Assembly (NCBI RefSeq): GCF_000160075.2
Contig: NZ_KI535340.1
Coordinates: 275,120-339,119, forward strand
DNA length: 64,000 nt
Direction of reading: 5' to 3'
DNA from: Abiotrophia defectiva ATCC 49176
GTDB taxonomy: Bacteria > Bacillota > Bacilli > Lactobacillales > Aerococcaceae
The notes beneath the pieces are model-generated. The model was not told where the DNA came from. It did not search any database and worked only from the letters and a program-made list of their open reading frames with translations. Below, one piece after another: positions 7,465-17,696 of the stretch. The stretch's first letter is position 1. Each line of letters opens with the position of its first letter. The position numbers and the translations under genes were made by a program.

Positions 7465-8586
7465 TTACATTTTTTCAAAAGATAATTGCGTATGGACCTT
7501 ATCCAACTGAATCAGCCCTGCCGTTGAGACACCTAGCAGTCGGACAGACTTATGCAGATGCCCATGAAGCTCCCAGAGCTCCTGCACCGCCTGGCTAATC
7601 ACCTCCACATCTTGGCTAGGAGAACCCAAGGATAGTTGACGCGTTAAGGTCTCGAAATCGTCATAGCGAATCTTAAGCGTCACAGTCTGGGCATGGAAAT
7701 TCTTGGCTTTTAAGATTTCCACCACCCGCTTGGTCAGCTGGGTTAAGGCATCTAGAACTCCCTCTTCTTCCGCCAGAAACTGAATGAAGGTAGTTTCCTT
7801 ACCAATAGACTTGCGCTCACGATGGGGCTGGACCGGCGCATCATGGACCCCGCGCACCTTGTAGTAGAGGGATTTACCCATTTTCCCAAAATGTTCAATC
7901 AGGTCTTCTAATTCAATTGCTCGCAAATCCGCCCCTGTCATAATCCCCCTCTGGTGAAAATAAGGTACTGACTGCCGCCCCACCCCATAGAACTTATCAA
8001 TGGGTAGGTCATCTAAAAATTCCAAGGCTTGGTCAGGTGTCACCACCGTAATGCCAAAGGGCTTGCGGTAGTCAGAGGCGATTTTGGCCAGGAACTTGTT
8101 ATAGGACACCCCGATTGAACAGGTCAGATTGAGTTCTGCCTTAATCTGAGCTTGAATGCGCTGGGCTAAGTGGGTCGCACTTTGAATGCCTAGCTTATTA
8201 TGGGTCACATCCAGATAGGCCTCATCTAGGGACATGGGCTCAATCAAATCCGTGTACTGGGCAAAAATCGTCCGAATCTGCTGAGACACTTCCTGATAGT
8301 GGGACCAATCGCCTGCAATAAAGACCGCATGGGGACAGCGTTTGAAGGCCTCAGCAGCTGTCATGGCCGAATGAATACCATATTCGCGCGCCTTATAGTT
8401 GCAAGTAGAGACGATGCCCCGACCACCGGTTAACTTAGGATGCTTGGCAATCACAATAGGTTTATAAGCAATCGCTGGATTATCCCGCGCCTCGACATTG
8501 GCATAGAAGGCATCCATATCCACATGCAGTATCTTACGCGATGTGTCCGGCACCGGATCCTTAAACTCTAAAATCCCATAGCGCAT
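7465..8586 (-). CDS. dinB: DNA polymerase IV (Y-family translesion polymerase)
   Basis: A 373-residue Y-family polymerase carries the metal-binding motif HVDMDAFYANVE (about 20-31) and the catalytic SLDEAYLDVT motif (about 115). The palm/fingers signature SCNYKAREYGI and the helix-hairpin-helix thumb FYGVGRQSVPYF are also present, followed by the little-finger domain. It extends mismatched or lesion-blocked primers. An in-frame ATG at 8610 exists, but the strong Shine-Dalgarno GAGAGGAGGGG lies between it and 8586, so the shorter form is taken. No LexA-type box was recognised upstream, though I did not find a clear promoter either. Length and motifs are normal. Confidence 0.94.
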   Translation of the reverse strand: MRYGILEFKDPVPDTSRKILHVDMDAFYANVEARDNPAIAYKPIVIAKHPKLTGGRGIVSTCNYKAREYGIHSAMTAAEAFKRCPHAVFIAGDWSHYQEVSQQIRTIFAQYTDLIEPMSLDEAYLDVTHNKLGIQSATHLAQRIQAQIKAELNLTCSIGVSYNKFLAKIASDYRKPFGITVVTPDQALEFLDDLPIDKFYGVGRQSVPYFHQRGIMTGADLRAIELEDLIEHFGKMGKSLYYKVRGVHDAPVQPHRERKSIGKETTFIQFLAEEEGVLDALTQLTKRVVEILKAKNFHAQTVTLKIRYDDFETLTRQLSLGSPSQDVEVISQAVQELWELHGHLHKSVRLLGVSTAGLIQLDKVHTQLSFEKM

Positions 8587-8675
8587 GATGCCCCTCCTCT
8601 CCCCTGTCATACTTCTCCTCTAGTATACGAAAATTTGTTCGTGTTTTCAAGTAGTGAGCTTGCCCCAGATAGCAA

Positions 8676-8713
8676 TAAAAGGCAAGTAGCTAGATAGCTT
8701 GCTTGCCTTTTTA
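8676..8713. terminator. Terminator of the ABC transporter operon
   Basis: The stem AAAAGGCAAG...CTTGCCTTTTT has T runs on both strands and lies 4 bases after the ABC ATPase stop at 8717. Confidence 0.8.
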
Positions 8714-8716
8714 TCA

Positions 8717-9565
8717 TCATTTCACTTGGAAAAGTTCACGGTAGACCTGTTCACTGCCAAACTGGCGAGGCTCCACTCCTATCAGAGTCAATCCCGCTCG
8801 TTCCAAACCAACTAAAGCTTGGCTCAGTTGAGAGGCAGATACAAGAAAGCTATGATCCGATAAGCGACGAATCCAATCATCGGCTAACTTTTCTTGAACA
8901 GTTACCACATAGTCACTCGTTTCACTTTGGGCCAAAGTGCGTTCAATAATTTGGCCTTCTTTGACGAATAGAATTCGACGAGTCATTCGGTCGATTTCGT
9001 CAAGATTATGCGAAGAAATCAATACCGTCATTCCCTCTTCGCGATTAAGTTGCATCACTAACTCACGAATCCGAATCAGGCTAGTAGGATCTAAGCCATT
9101 GTAAGGTTCATCCAGAAAGAGTACTTGTGGCCGGTGGAGAATAGCACAGGCAAAGAGCAAGTGTTGTTTCATTCCCAAGGAATAAGTCCCCACCGCTTGA
9201 TCTAAATACCCTATCATTCCTACTCTTTCAGCCGTTTCAATAATGCTCTCTTTGGAGAATCCCTGGGCTAAGGCTATATACTGAAGGTGGTCGTAGCCCG
9301 TTAGCTGTGGATAGAGAACACTATTATCTTGCATGAACCCAATCTTACGATATAGGGCTTTGCCTGCTGGCATGTAAAGCCCAGCTACCTTTACTTGTCC
9401 CTCCGAATATGGCAATAAGCCCGTTAAGGCTGACAGTAAAGTCGTTTTACCTGCACCATTAGGTCCCACTAAGCCTACTACTTCCCCTGTCTCAATTTGA
9501 AAATTGACTTGCTTCAAAATCGCCTTACTGCCATAGGCAAGGCTCAGATTTTTCACTTCAATCAT
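8717..9565 (-). CDS. ABC transporter ATP-binding protein
   Basis: A 282-residue ATPase with Walker A GPNGAGKTT (about 35-43), signature YSLGMKQHLL (about 133-142, the LGMKQ variant common in ABC-2 type systems), Walker B VLFLDEPYNGLDP (about 155-167) and switch histidine in SSHNLDEI. After residue 215 there is an additional C-terminal domain seen in export/resistance ATPases. Its start overlaps the permease stop by 4 bases (ATGA), so translation is coupled and the two form one transporter. Similar pairs act in peptide or bacteriocin immunity and in export of unknown substrates; nothing here fixes the substrate, and no biosynthetic gene lies nearby. Confidence 0.9.
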   Translation of the reverse strand: MIEVKNLSLAYGSKAILKQVNFQIETGEVVGLVGPNGAGKTTLLSALTGLLPYSEGQVKVAGLYMPAGKALYRKIGFMQDNSVLYPQLTGYDHLQYIALAQGFSKESIIETAERVGMIGYLDQAVGTYSLGMKQHLLFACAILHRPQVLFLDEPYNGLDPTSLIRIRELVMQLNREEGMTVLISSHNLDEIDRMTRRILFVKEGQIIERTLAQSETSDYVVTVQEKLADDWIRRLSDHSFLVSASQLSQALVGLERAGLTLIGVEPRQFGSEQVYRELFQVK

Positions 9566-11991
9566 ATACGGTCACGTCCTTTCAGAGTAGAGTGCAAGCA
9601 CATATTCAAAAACAAACCTGTAAGACCACAGACTACTAGGCCCGTCCAATGAGTCAAAAGACCTTGACCTAAAGAAACAGAGAGGCGTCCGTCCAATACC
9701 GGGGCTAAATCCAAATAACGGAAGGGACTCATAGCCTGTGCCAGACTCGGCAATAAGAGAGTTGCCCCATAACCAACACCTAAGATTCCAGCGACTAAAC
9801 TAATATAGATTGCAGTCGACTTAATCCATCTAGCCACAAAATGGCAAAGGCTATTAATAAAGTAAGTCACTGCAACTAACAGCAAGAAAGCCTCTAGATA
9901 GTAATACCAACTAGGCAATATCTCAAAAAATTGATGGGTACTTGGTACACGCAAGCGCTGACCAATCAAACCTCCCCACTGTTGGCCATCTACTAAATAT
10001 CTGACCTGAGGCAACTGAATATGACCTAAACCTGCAATTAAACTACCAGCCAAGGCAAGTAAGATAACTGACCCTAGCATTAGCAGAAACACCTGTTGAA
10101 AGCTTATGCGTCTACGCAACTTAACGAGATACTTCCATGCTAGAGGCAAGGTTGCCTGGAATCGCCAGCGTCCGGTTTCTTTATCTAGCACAGTAGGCGC
10201 AACTAAAAAGATTACTAAAATAACCCAGAGTCCTAAATAGAGACGGTCTTCAAATAAGTTACCGACTATTCCTAGTGCAGTATAAGATTTCATAGGCTTG
10301 CTTACACGCGCTAGATAGGATTCAAAGACTGCTATATCAATCGAAAGTGGTGGCTGGTCCTCACCACTTCTTGGTGATTGCTCATAATTTGGAATATAGA
10401 GCGTCCAATATGGACCACCAGGTAGCTGAAAATCAATCCCATAATTTCGTTTCCACTCAGCTAACTGATAATTGATGTAAGCATTCGGCATAAAAATCCA
10501 GTCACGGATTGGTAATAGAGTTCTATCACCTTTACCTTGTAGGAAGTCGACATCCTGCTTCAGTTCATCATATTCCATTTCCGTGGCCAACTTGGTTTTC
10601 CCTTGTTTAAGCTCCTCAACAAGAACTTCTTGGCGTTGAAAACTTGCTAGCGCTGACTGATAGAGTTCTTCCGTTGGATAAGCCTGACGATAATCACTCA
10701 GATTAATCTTAAGCAACTCAGATTTTTGCGCAATGTTAGCTGCTTGTAATTGGTGGTACTGAATCCCCTGTGAAACCCCATAATAGAGAAAAAAGGCCAA
10801 GATACACAAGCAAATTTGCCACCAAAGGTGACCTCTTAATAGCTTCAGCCATTCAAAACTTGTTTGGAAACGGCTAGAAGATAAGTCATAACGGCGACGT
10901 GCTCGACCACGTTTAAGTACTGCATAGGATAGGGTTACTATCAGCCGCCAGACACCAAGTAAGAGACCAAAAAGAATAAGCACTGTATACAAAATTTCTA
11001 GGCTTGACTGGTGTAATACAAAACCATAAATATCCCAGTAACTAAAAATAGAATAAAAAGGATAGAAATCAAAGAGGCGACTAAACTCAGCTAATAAAGT
11101 AACCGACACACCTAGACCTAGCCAAACTAATAAAAGCTCCTGTACCCATCGATTAATAAGTAGCAATATAAGCCAGAAAAGAATTACCAGCCCTAACCAG
11201 AATAGAAAGAGAGCCAAGATTCCTTGCCACAGTGGCCAACCAGGTGCCATAGGATAATGAAGTAAAGCAGTAAGGGGAAGTTGGTCAAAAAGAACATGAT
11301 AGATAGCCCACCCAACTGCTATCGACAAACCATAGCCTAATCCCAGGCACAAGAATACACCTAAGCGTCGGCTTAGCAAGCGACTATAGGGTATAGGTAA
11401 GGTTTTAAGAAAAGCCTGCTGATTAGCGAAGAAATCTCTTAGGAGTGGAAGCCCTACCAAATATGAGAACAACAAAAGTAGTGGAATCCCCAATAAATAA
11501 GGAGAGAGTTGTGTCATTAGATAACCGGATTCTCGCGTTGTCTTGACATCCAAGCGACCGATTTGGTAATTAACTTGCCATTCGATAACAGGTAATTCCG
11601 CTTCTATCTGTTGACGCGAGATACTTAATAATTCCTTACCCTGATTATTGAGGGTCAATAAAGTCCGCCATATAGAGAGCTTGTCCTGGTTCACTCGATC
11701 CCATTCTTCATAATAGGCCGCCACACTGTAATCAAAACGTGTCTTTTCTGCTTCCTTCAAGCTAACTAAAAGGGGATTATCCTCTGGTACCCCCTGCCTT
11801 TGCATAGTGGAAATGGACCAGTTCAAATCTGAAGCCAAACGATTGGCCTGTTGACGCTCTTGATGTCCTAAGTCATGACTAACCTGTCCACGATATAGTC
11901 CTAGTCCTAGCATGGTCACAAGTGGCAAGATTAAGAGTAAGTAGACAAAGCGATGATTCTTGATAAAGTGCCTAAGCTCTAGTTTGAACAT
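9562..11991 (-). CDS. Large ABC transporter permease with two membrane halves
   Basis: This 809-residue membrane protein looks like a head-to-tail fusion of two ABC-2 type permease units. Half one (1 to about 370) has a first membrane segment at about 14-31, a long extracytoplasmic stretch to about 155, then five to six segments. Half two (about 385-809) starts with WLKLLRGHLWWQ and a segment at about 390-410, has an extracytoplasmic stretch of about 190 residues, then six segments. Each half opens with a short basic amphipathic stretch. The partner ATPase overlaps by 4 bases downstream. Ribosome site GAGGAGG precedes ATG 11991. Substrate unknown; no specific subfamily recognised. Confidence 0.85.
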   Translation of the reverse strand: MFKLELRHFIKNHRFVYLLLILPLVTMLGLGLYRGQVSHDLGHQERQQANRLASDLNWSISTMQRQGVPEDNPLLVSLKEAEKTRFDYSVAAYYEEWDRVNQDKLSIWRTLLTLNNQGKELLSISRQQIEAELPVIEWQVNYQIGRLDVKTTRESGYLMTQLSPYLLGIPLLLLFSYLVGLPLLRDFFANQQAFLKTLPIPYSRLLSRRLGVFLCLGLGYGLSIAVGWAIYHVLFDQLPLTALLHYPMAPGWPLWQGILALFLFWLGLVILFWLILLLINRWVQELLLVWLGLGVSVTLLAEFSRLFDFYPFYSIFSYWDIYGFVLHQSSLEILYTVLILFGLLLGVWRLIVTLSYAVLKRGRARRRYDLSSSRFQTSFEWLKLLRGHLWWQICLCILAFFLYYGVSQGIQYHQLQAANIAQKSELLKINLSDYRQAYPTEELYQSALASFQRQEVLVEELKQGKTKLATEMEYDELKQDVDFLQGKGDRTLLPIRDWIFMPNAYINYQLAEWKRNYGIDFQLPGGPYWTLYIPNYEQSPRSGEDQPPLSIDIAVFESYLARVSKPMKSYTALGIVGNLFEDRLYLGLWVILVIFLVAPTVLDKETGRWRFQATLPLAWKYLVKLRRRISFQQVFLLMLGSVILLALAGSLIAGLGHIQLPQVRYLVDGQQWGGLIGQRLRVPSTHQFFEILPSWYYYLEAFLLLVAVTYFINSLCHFVARWIKSTAIYISLVAGILGVGYGATLLLPSLAQAMSPFRYLDLAPVLDGRLSVSLGQGLLTHWTGLVVCGLTGLFLNMCLHSTLKGRDRI

Positions 11992-12051
11992 TTTGCGACC
12001 TCCTCAATGCTAAAATAGGTCTAGATTAAAAAAACATTAAATATTAGTTAG

Positions 12052-12080
12052 ATTGTACTCTATTCCTTCCATACTTTCAA
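12052..12080 (-). promoter_or_regulatory. Sigma-A promoter of the ABC operon
   Basis: On the minus strand TTGAAA (12075-12080) and TACAAT (12052-12057) are spaced by exactly 17 bases, about 60 bases before the permease ATG. Confidence 0.65.
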
Positions 12081-12341
12081 GGTAATTTTATCCCAATTGA
12101 ATAAAATCTATTGCCTACTAAGCCAATGTTCGTAATTGAAGTATTTATTAGAATAGCTCATACCCCAAATGCTTCTATTTTTGAATACCTCTACTTATTC
12201 TCCTTAAGCCAGTCTTTAATCCTATTGCACACTTGATTCCTTATTAGCTAATCTACAGTTTTCTATAAAATAGATTAATTGCTTTTCCTAGTCATCTTTA
12301 CTTTAGCAACGACCATCACTGTAAAGTGACCTCTTAATACA
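12081..12341. other. AT-rich intergenic stretch with no feature seen
   Basis: Between the ABC promoter and the sodA terminator I see no reading frame with a ribosome site, no RNA-like hairpin and no recognised repeat. Confidence 0.5.
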
Positions 12342-12370
12342 AAAAAGCTGAGACCTAAGTCTCAGCTTCT
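12342..12370 (-). terminator. Terminator of sodA
   Basis: The perfect stem AAGCTGAGAC/GTCTCAGCTT with a 4-base loop is followed on the minus strand by a T run; 19 bases after the sodA stop. Confidence 0.9.
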
Positions 12371-12388
12371 CTATGCGCTAGTCGAATA

Positions 12389-12991
12389 TTAGCCCAAACG
12401 TGATGCTACCTTATCCCAGTTGACTACTGAGAAGAAGGCTTGGATGTAGTCTGGACGACGGTTTTGATAGTGGAGGTAGTAAGCATGTTCCCACACATCT
12501 AAACCTAAAAGTGGCTTAAGCCCTAATTCTAAAGGTGTGTCTTGGTTAGCAGTAGATAAGACTTCTAAGTGACCGTCACGGTCTACGAGCCAAGCCCAAC
12601 CAGAACCAAAGCGAGTCGCAGCTGCCTTAGCAAAAGCTTCTTTGAAGGCTTCAACAGAACCAAAGTCTGCTTCTAAGCGAGACTTGAGGCCAGCAGGAAT
12701 AGCTGCTTCTGCACTTGGCGCTTGTAGGCTTTCCCAGAAGAAGCTATGGTTGAAGTGACCCCCACCATTGTTACGGACAGCTGTTTGAATGCTTTCAGGT
12801 AAATCCTTAAGGTTAGCGACTAAGTCTTCGATAGACTTAGCTGCCAAGTCTGCGTGACCTTCTAAGGCGGCATTCAAGTTGTTAACGTAGGTTTGGTGGT
12901 GCTTGGTGTGGTGAATTTCCATGGTGCGCGCGTCAAAAGCTGGTTCAAGCGCATCATAGGCGTATGGCAAGGCTGGTAATGTAAATGACAT
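12389..12991 (-). CDS. sodA: Superoxide dismutase, Mn/Fe family
   Basis: A 200-residue cytosolic enzyme converts superoxide to oxygen and peroxide. The metal ligands are visible: His27 in MEIHHTKHH, a histidine in [13 protein letters not shown] (about 82), and Asp/His in [13 protein letters not shown] (about 163-167). GSGWAWLV is the usual core motif. Residues around the metal fit a manganese or cambialistic enzyme, but I cannot separate Mn from Fe by eye. Two in-frame ATGs occur at 12997 and 12991; GAGGAGG touches the first and is 7 bases from the second, so 12991 is the start. It is monocistronic with its own promoter and terminator. Confidence 0.96.
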   Translation of the reverse strand: MSFTLPALPYAYDALEPAFDARTMEIHHTKHHQTYVNNLNAALEGHADLAAKSIEDLVANLKDLPESIQTAVRNNGGGHFNHSFFWESLQAPSAEAAIPAGLKSRLEADFGSVEAFKEAFAKAAATRFGSGWAWLVDRDGHLEVLSTANQDTPLELGLKPLLGLDVWEHAYYLHYQNRRPDYIQAFFSVVNWDKVASRLG

Positions 12992-13022
12992 GGTCATTCC
13001 TCCTCGGTTATAGTATACCTAA

Positions 13023-13050
13023 ATTATATCATGCTCAGTAGAATAGACAA
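13023..13050 (-). promoter_or_regulatory. Sigma-A promoter of sodA
   Basis: On the minus strand TTGTCT (13045-13050) and TATAAT (13023-13028) are 16 bases apart, about 32 bases before the start codon. Confidence 0.68.
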
Positions 13051-13093
13051 TTATTTTGCACTTGGTAGCGTTTATTTCACAAACTCAAAGCAT

Positions 13094-13130
13094 GAAAAAA
13101 GCCCCTTATTCGCTAAGAATAAAGGACTTT
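13094..13130 (-). terminator. Terminator of recD2, overlapping its stop codon
   Basis: The stem AAGTCCTTTATTC/GAATAAGGGGCTT contains two G-T pairs and is followed by six T on the minus strand. The first arm starts inside the recD2 stop. Confidence 0.8.
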
Positions 13131-15648
13131 AACAAGTCTGACTTTCAAAGTCGTAAGGACTGATTCCCTCCATGCCAATCATGGGATCAATTTGGTCGAT
13201 CGAATCCTGAGTTAGGCGGAAGGACTCTTCTTGCTTAGGTGCCCAGTCTCTTGATTGCACCGCAACCGAAACACTTGCCACAGGACTAGCTTGAGGCGAG
13301 GCCTGAGCTGTTTCACTGGCCAAAGCTTTTTCGGCCTCAGAGCTTGGAACTTGATCCGGCTCTATAGCCGGCTCCTGCTCTACCTTCTCTCCCTGCGTCA
13401 GCCCCGCTAATTTAACTTCTAGCAGGTCTTTAAGATTGGTACGGCGTAGGTCACGATCCTGACTAACCGCTTGGACATAAGCGTCCGGGTCCCCCACCAA
13501 GACTAAACTAGACTGCGCTCGGGTGACTGCAGTGTAAAGCAAGTCCTGGCGCAACATGCGATAGTAGGCATCAACCAGAGGCAGGATAACCAAGGGATAT
13601 TCGCTCCCCTGGGATTTGTGGACCGAACAACAGTAGGCCAGAGTCAACTGGTCAAAATCTGATCGACGATAAGTCAGTTCCTTATCGTCATCAAAAGCCA
13701 CCACGACCTCTTCGCTCCCGCTGTTAGACGCTTGTGCTGAGAAGACACCGACGATTTTCCCGATGTCCCCATTATAGACGCCTTCTTCCGCATTGTTCAC
13801 CAACTGAAGCACCTTGTCTCCCAGACGAAAAATTTGGTCAAAATACTCCAGTTGTGGTTTCTTGCGACTAGGCGGATTGAAGAGTCCTTGCAAGAGTTGG
13901 TTGAGGGCCGTAATACCAGCAGGTCCCTTATACATAGGCGCCAAAACCTGCAGGGTATTGGCATCAAAGCCCCTAGTCAAGGCGTGGCCTACCACCTGTT
14001 CCACTACTTGAGCTACCTGCTGGGTTTTACATGGAATAAAGGAACGGTCAGGTTGTCTTTCCATAAGGTTCTGAGGCAGGCGACCCTGGCGAATCTGATG
14101 GGCCAGTTGAATGATGGAACTATCTTGGGCTTGGCGATAGATTTTAGTCAGACTAATAGTAGGAAGCACCCCAGACTCAATCAAGTCTGAAAAGACTTTA
14201 CCTGGCCCTACCGAAGGCAATTGATGCTTATCCCCTACCAGAATGACTTGAATTCGGTAGCCAATAGCCATCCAGAGCCAATTCATCAACCAGGTATCCA
14301 CCATGGACATTTCATCCACTACCAGTAGCTGACCTTCCAGTGGCGTCGGATCAAAGCCCTCCACGGTGGTCTCACGATTGAAACCAATCAGTCGGTGAAT
14401 GGTAGAAGCCGGGATATCCGTCATTTCCTGCATACGTTTAGCTGCCCGACCTGTTGGGGCTGCTAACAAGACGGGGCCAGTCTGATAAGGATTGGTCAAA
14501 TCGCCCTGATGATAGCCATGCAAGAGCCGGTGGAGCGTCAAAATTCCACGTATCAGAGTTGTCTTCCCCGTCCCTGGACCACCCGTAATCACCGAAAGTG
14601 GCGATTGCATGGCTAGAATCATGGCCTGGCGTTGGGTTTCATCATAGTTGATTCCCGTCTCGCGGGCTACTTGATCCAGCTTGTCTTCAATTTCTGTCTT
14701 GCTGAAAGTCTCCACTTCTTCATACTGGAAGAAGTCACTGATACGTCGGACGATGCCCATTTCCGCGTGGTAGAGACTTGGCAACATAATGCCTTGGTCC
14801 AAGGAATAAAGCGTCCCTTCCAAGATAGCCAAGTCCAAGGCTTCTGCTAGGCGCTCTTCCTCAATCAGATAAGCCCGACTACGTTCTAGAATCTTGGTAG
14901 CAAGCGCCAGCAAGCGTGGTCGCTGGACATAGGTGTCCCCTGACCGCAAGCAAACTTCGGATACGGCCGTATAGAGTCCCGCCACCAAACGTGTGACAGC
15001 GTCAGCCTCAATACCTAGTTGCTCAGCCAAGGCATCAGCCTTATTGAAGCCAACCCCTTCTACCTTGGCTACCAAGGCGTAGGGATTGTTCTCAATCGTG
15101 GCCAGCGTCTGGTCCTTAAAGGTCTGATAAATTTTATCCGCCAGCTTAGGTCCAAAACCCCACTCTGTTAACTGCAAGAAGATGCGTTCAGTCCCCTGGT
15201 GTTGGCGCAGAGTTTCGGCCAGCACTTGGCGTTTGTCTGGTGTTAGGCCTTTGACCGATTTGAGGCAGTCAGGATCTTGCAAGATTAAATCAATGGCTTC
15301 CAATCCCAGCTGATCCACAATCCTTTGGGCTAGAGTTTTACCAATCCCCGTGAAGCGAGCACTAGAAAGAAATTCTACGAGACCAGCCTCAGAGGTCGGC
15401 GCTACTTGTTGATAGCGACTAACCGCAAATTGCTCTCCATAACGCGGATGCACGGTCACTTGGCCATAGAATTCATAGGCCGTATCGAGATGCAAGGCGG
15501 CAAATTGACCCGTACAGGTAACATAGTCCTCGCTTACTAGGTCGCTGTCAGACTCTAACACCTTGACCCTTAGCACCTTATAAAGATTCTGTGGGTTTTC
15601 GAAGAAGACCGACTCAACTTCGCCAATCAAACGTATTTGCTCAGCCAT
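13129..15648 (-). CDS. recD2: RecD2-type SF1B DNA helicase
   Basis: The 839-residue helicase unwinds DNA 5' to 3' and in Firmicutes acts without RecBC in repair and fork maintenance. The N-terminal part (about 1-330) carries an OB-like segment and helix-hairpin-helix units (FTGIGKTLAQRIVDQLG about 98-114; VEGVGFNKADALAEQLG about 193). Then follow Walker A GGPGTGKTT (about 355), motif II VVDEMSMVD (about 440), and motif VI-like CCSVHKSQGSEYP near 690. The last 90 residues are a poorly conserved Glu/Ala/Gln/Ser-rich tail, longer than in many relatives. Ribosome site AAAGGAGG precedes ATG 15648. It is probably co-transcribed with the upstream GNAT gene 35 bases away. Confidence 0.94.
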   Translation of the reverse strand: MAEQIRLIGEVESVFFENPQNLYKVLRVKVLESDSDLVSEDYVTCTGQFAALHLDTAYEFYGQVTVHPRYGEQFAVSRYQQVAPTSEAGLVEFLSSARFTGIGKTLAQRIVDQLGLEAIDLILQDPDCLKSVKGLTPDKRQVLAETLRQHQGTERIFLQLTEWGFGPKLADKIYQTFKDQTLATIENNPYALVAKVEGVGFNKADALAEQLGIEADAVTRLVAGLYTAVSEVCLRSGDTYVQRPRLLALATKILERSRAYLIEEERLAEALDLAILEGTLYSLDQGIMLPSLYHAEMGIVRRISDFFQYEEVETFSKTEIEDKLDQVARETGINYDETQRQAMILAMQSPLSVITGGPGTGKTTLIRGILTLHRLLHGYHQGDLTNPYQTGPVLLAAPTGRAAKRMQEMTDIPASTIHRLIGFNRETTVEGFDPTPLEGQLLVVDEMSMVDTWLMNWLWMAIGYRIQVILVGDKHQLPSVGPGKVFSDLIESGVLPTISLTKIYRQAQDSSIIQLAHQIRQGRLPQNLMERQPDRSFIPCKTQQVAQVVEQVVGHALTRGFDANTLQVLAPMYKGPAGITALNQLLQGLFNPPSRKKPQLEYFDQIFRLGDKVLQLVNNAEEGVYNGDIGKIVGVFSAQASNSGSEEVVVAFDDDKELTYRRSDFDQLTLAYCCSVHKSQGSEYPLVILPLVDAYYRMLRQDLLYTAVTRAQSSLVLVGDPDAYVQAVSQDRDLRRTNLKDLLEVKLAGLTQGEKVEQEPAIEPDQVPSSEAEKALASETAQASPQASPVASVSVAVQSRDWAPKQEESFRLTQDSIDQIDPMIGMEGISPYDFESQTC

Positions 15649-15683
15649 AAGCGGCCTCCTTTCTTAACGCTATGTAATGAGAC

Positions 15684-17286
<1,603 letters not shown>

Positions 17287-17305
17287 TTAATTGATAACAG
17301 AAGAA

Positions 17306-17331
17306 GAGAACGAAAGCACTCTCCCGTTCTC
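17306..17331 (-). terminator. Weak hairpin between the DUF1831 gene and mnmA
   Basis: GAGAACG and CGTTCTC (7-bp stem, 12-base loop) are followed on the minus strand by a T/C-rich stretch. It may be a partial terminator or processing site within the operon. Confidence 0.4.
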
Positions 17332-17341
17332 CCCACTTAGG

Positions 17342-17677
17342 CTAGACTTCAGTTAAAACGTTACGCTCAACAAAGCCGTCAAAGATAAAGTTAATCTTCT
17401 CTACAACCATTTCATTATGAGCTAACTTGGTTACATCGACTGCAGTTAAGCCCTTGTTATTAACGGTTGAGATTTTGAGGGTCTTCAAGTCCTTGTTTAC
17501 CAAGACCTTAAGCACCAAGCCATCACGGTGATGGCTATCTAGAGGACGTTTGTATTGGAAGTTACCGCCAGTTGACTCGGTAAAGCCATTGTCCCGCAAA
17601 GTATAAGGTTTGCAGGCTGGGTTGATTTCGAAGGTACGGTTAAAACCTTTTAAGGTTGCTTGTTTGGTGAATGCCAT
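17342..17677 (-). CDS. DUF1831 family protein
   Basis: A 111-residue protein beginning MAFTKQATLKGFNRTF, matching the DUF1831 family of Lactobacillales. It has no membrane segment, no cysteine pair at catalytic spacing and no known motif. It lies 19 bases after the cysteine desulfurase and before mnmA, and this linkage is conserved, so a role in sulfur transfer or its control is a reasonable inference, not a demonstrated function. Ribosome site AAAGAAAGGCG precedes the ATG. Confidence 0.82.
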   Translation of the reverse strand: MAFTKQATLKGFNRTFEINPACKPYTLRDNGFTESTGGNFQYKRPLDSHHRDGLVLKVLVNKDLKTLKISTVNNKGLTAVDVTKLAHNEMVVEKINFIFDGFVERNVLTEV

Positions 17678-17696
17678 AATTCATCGCCTTTCTTGT

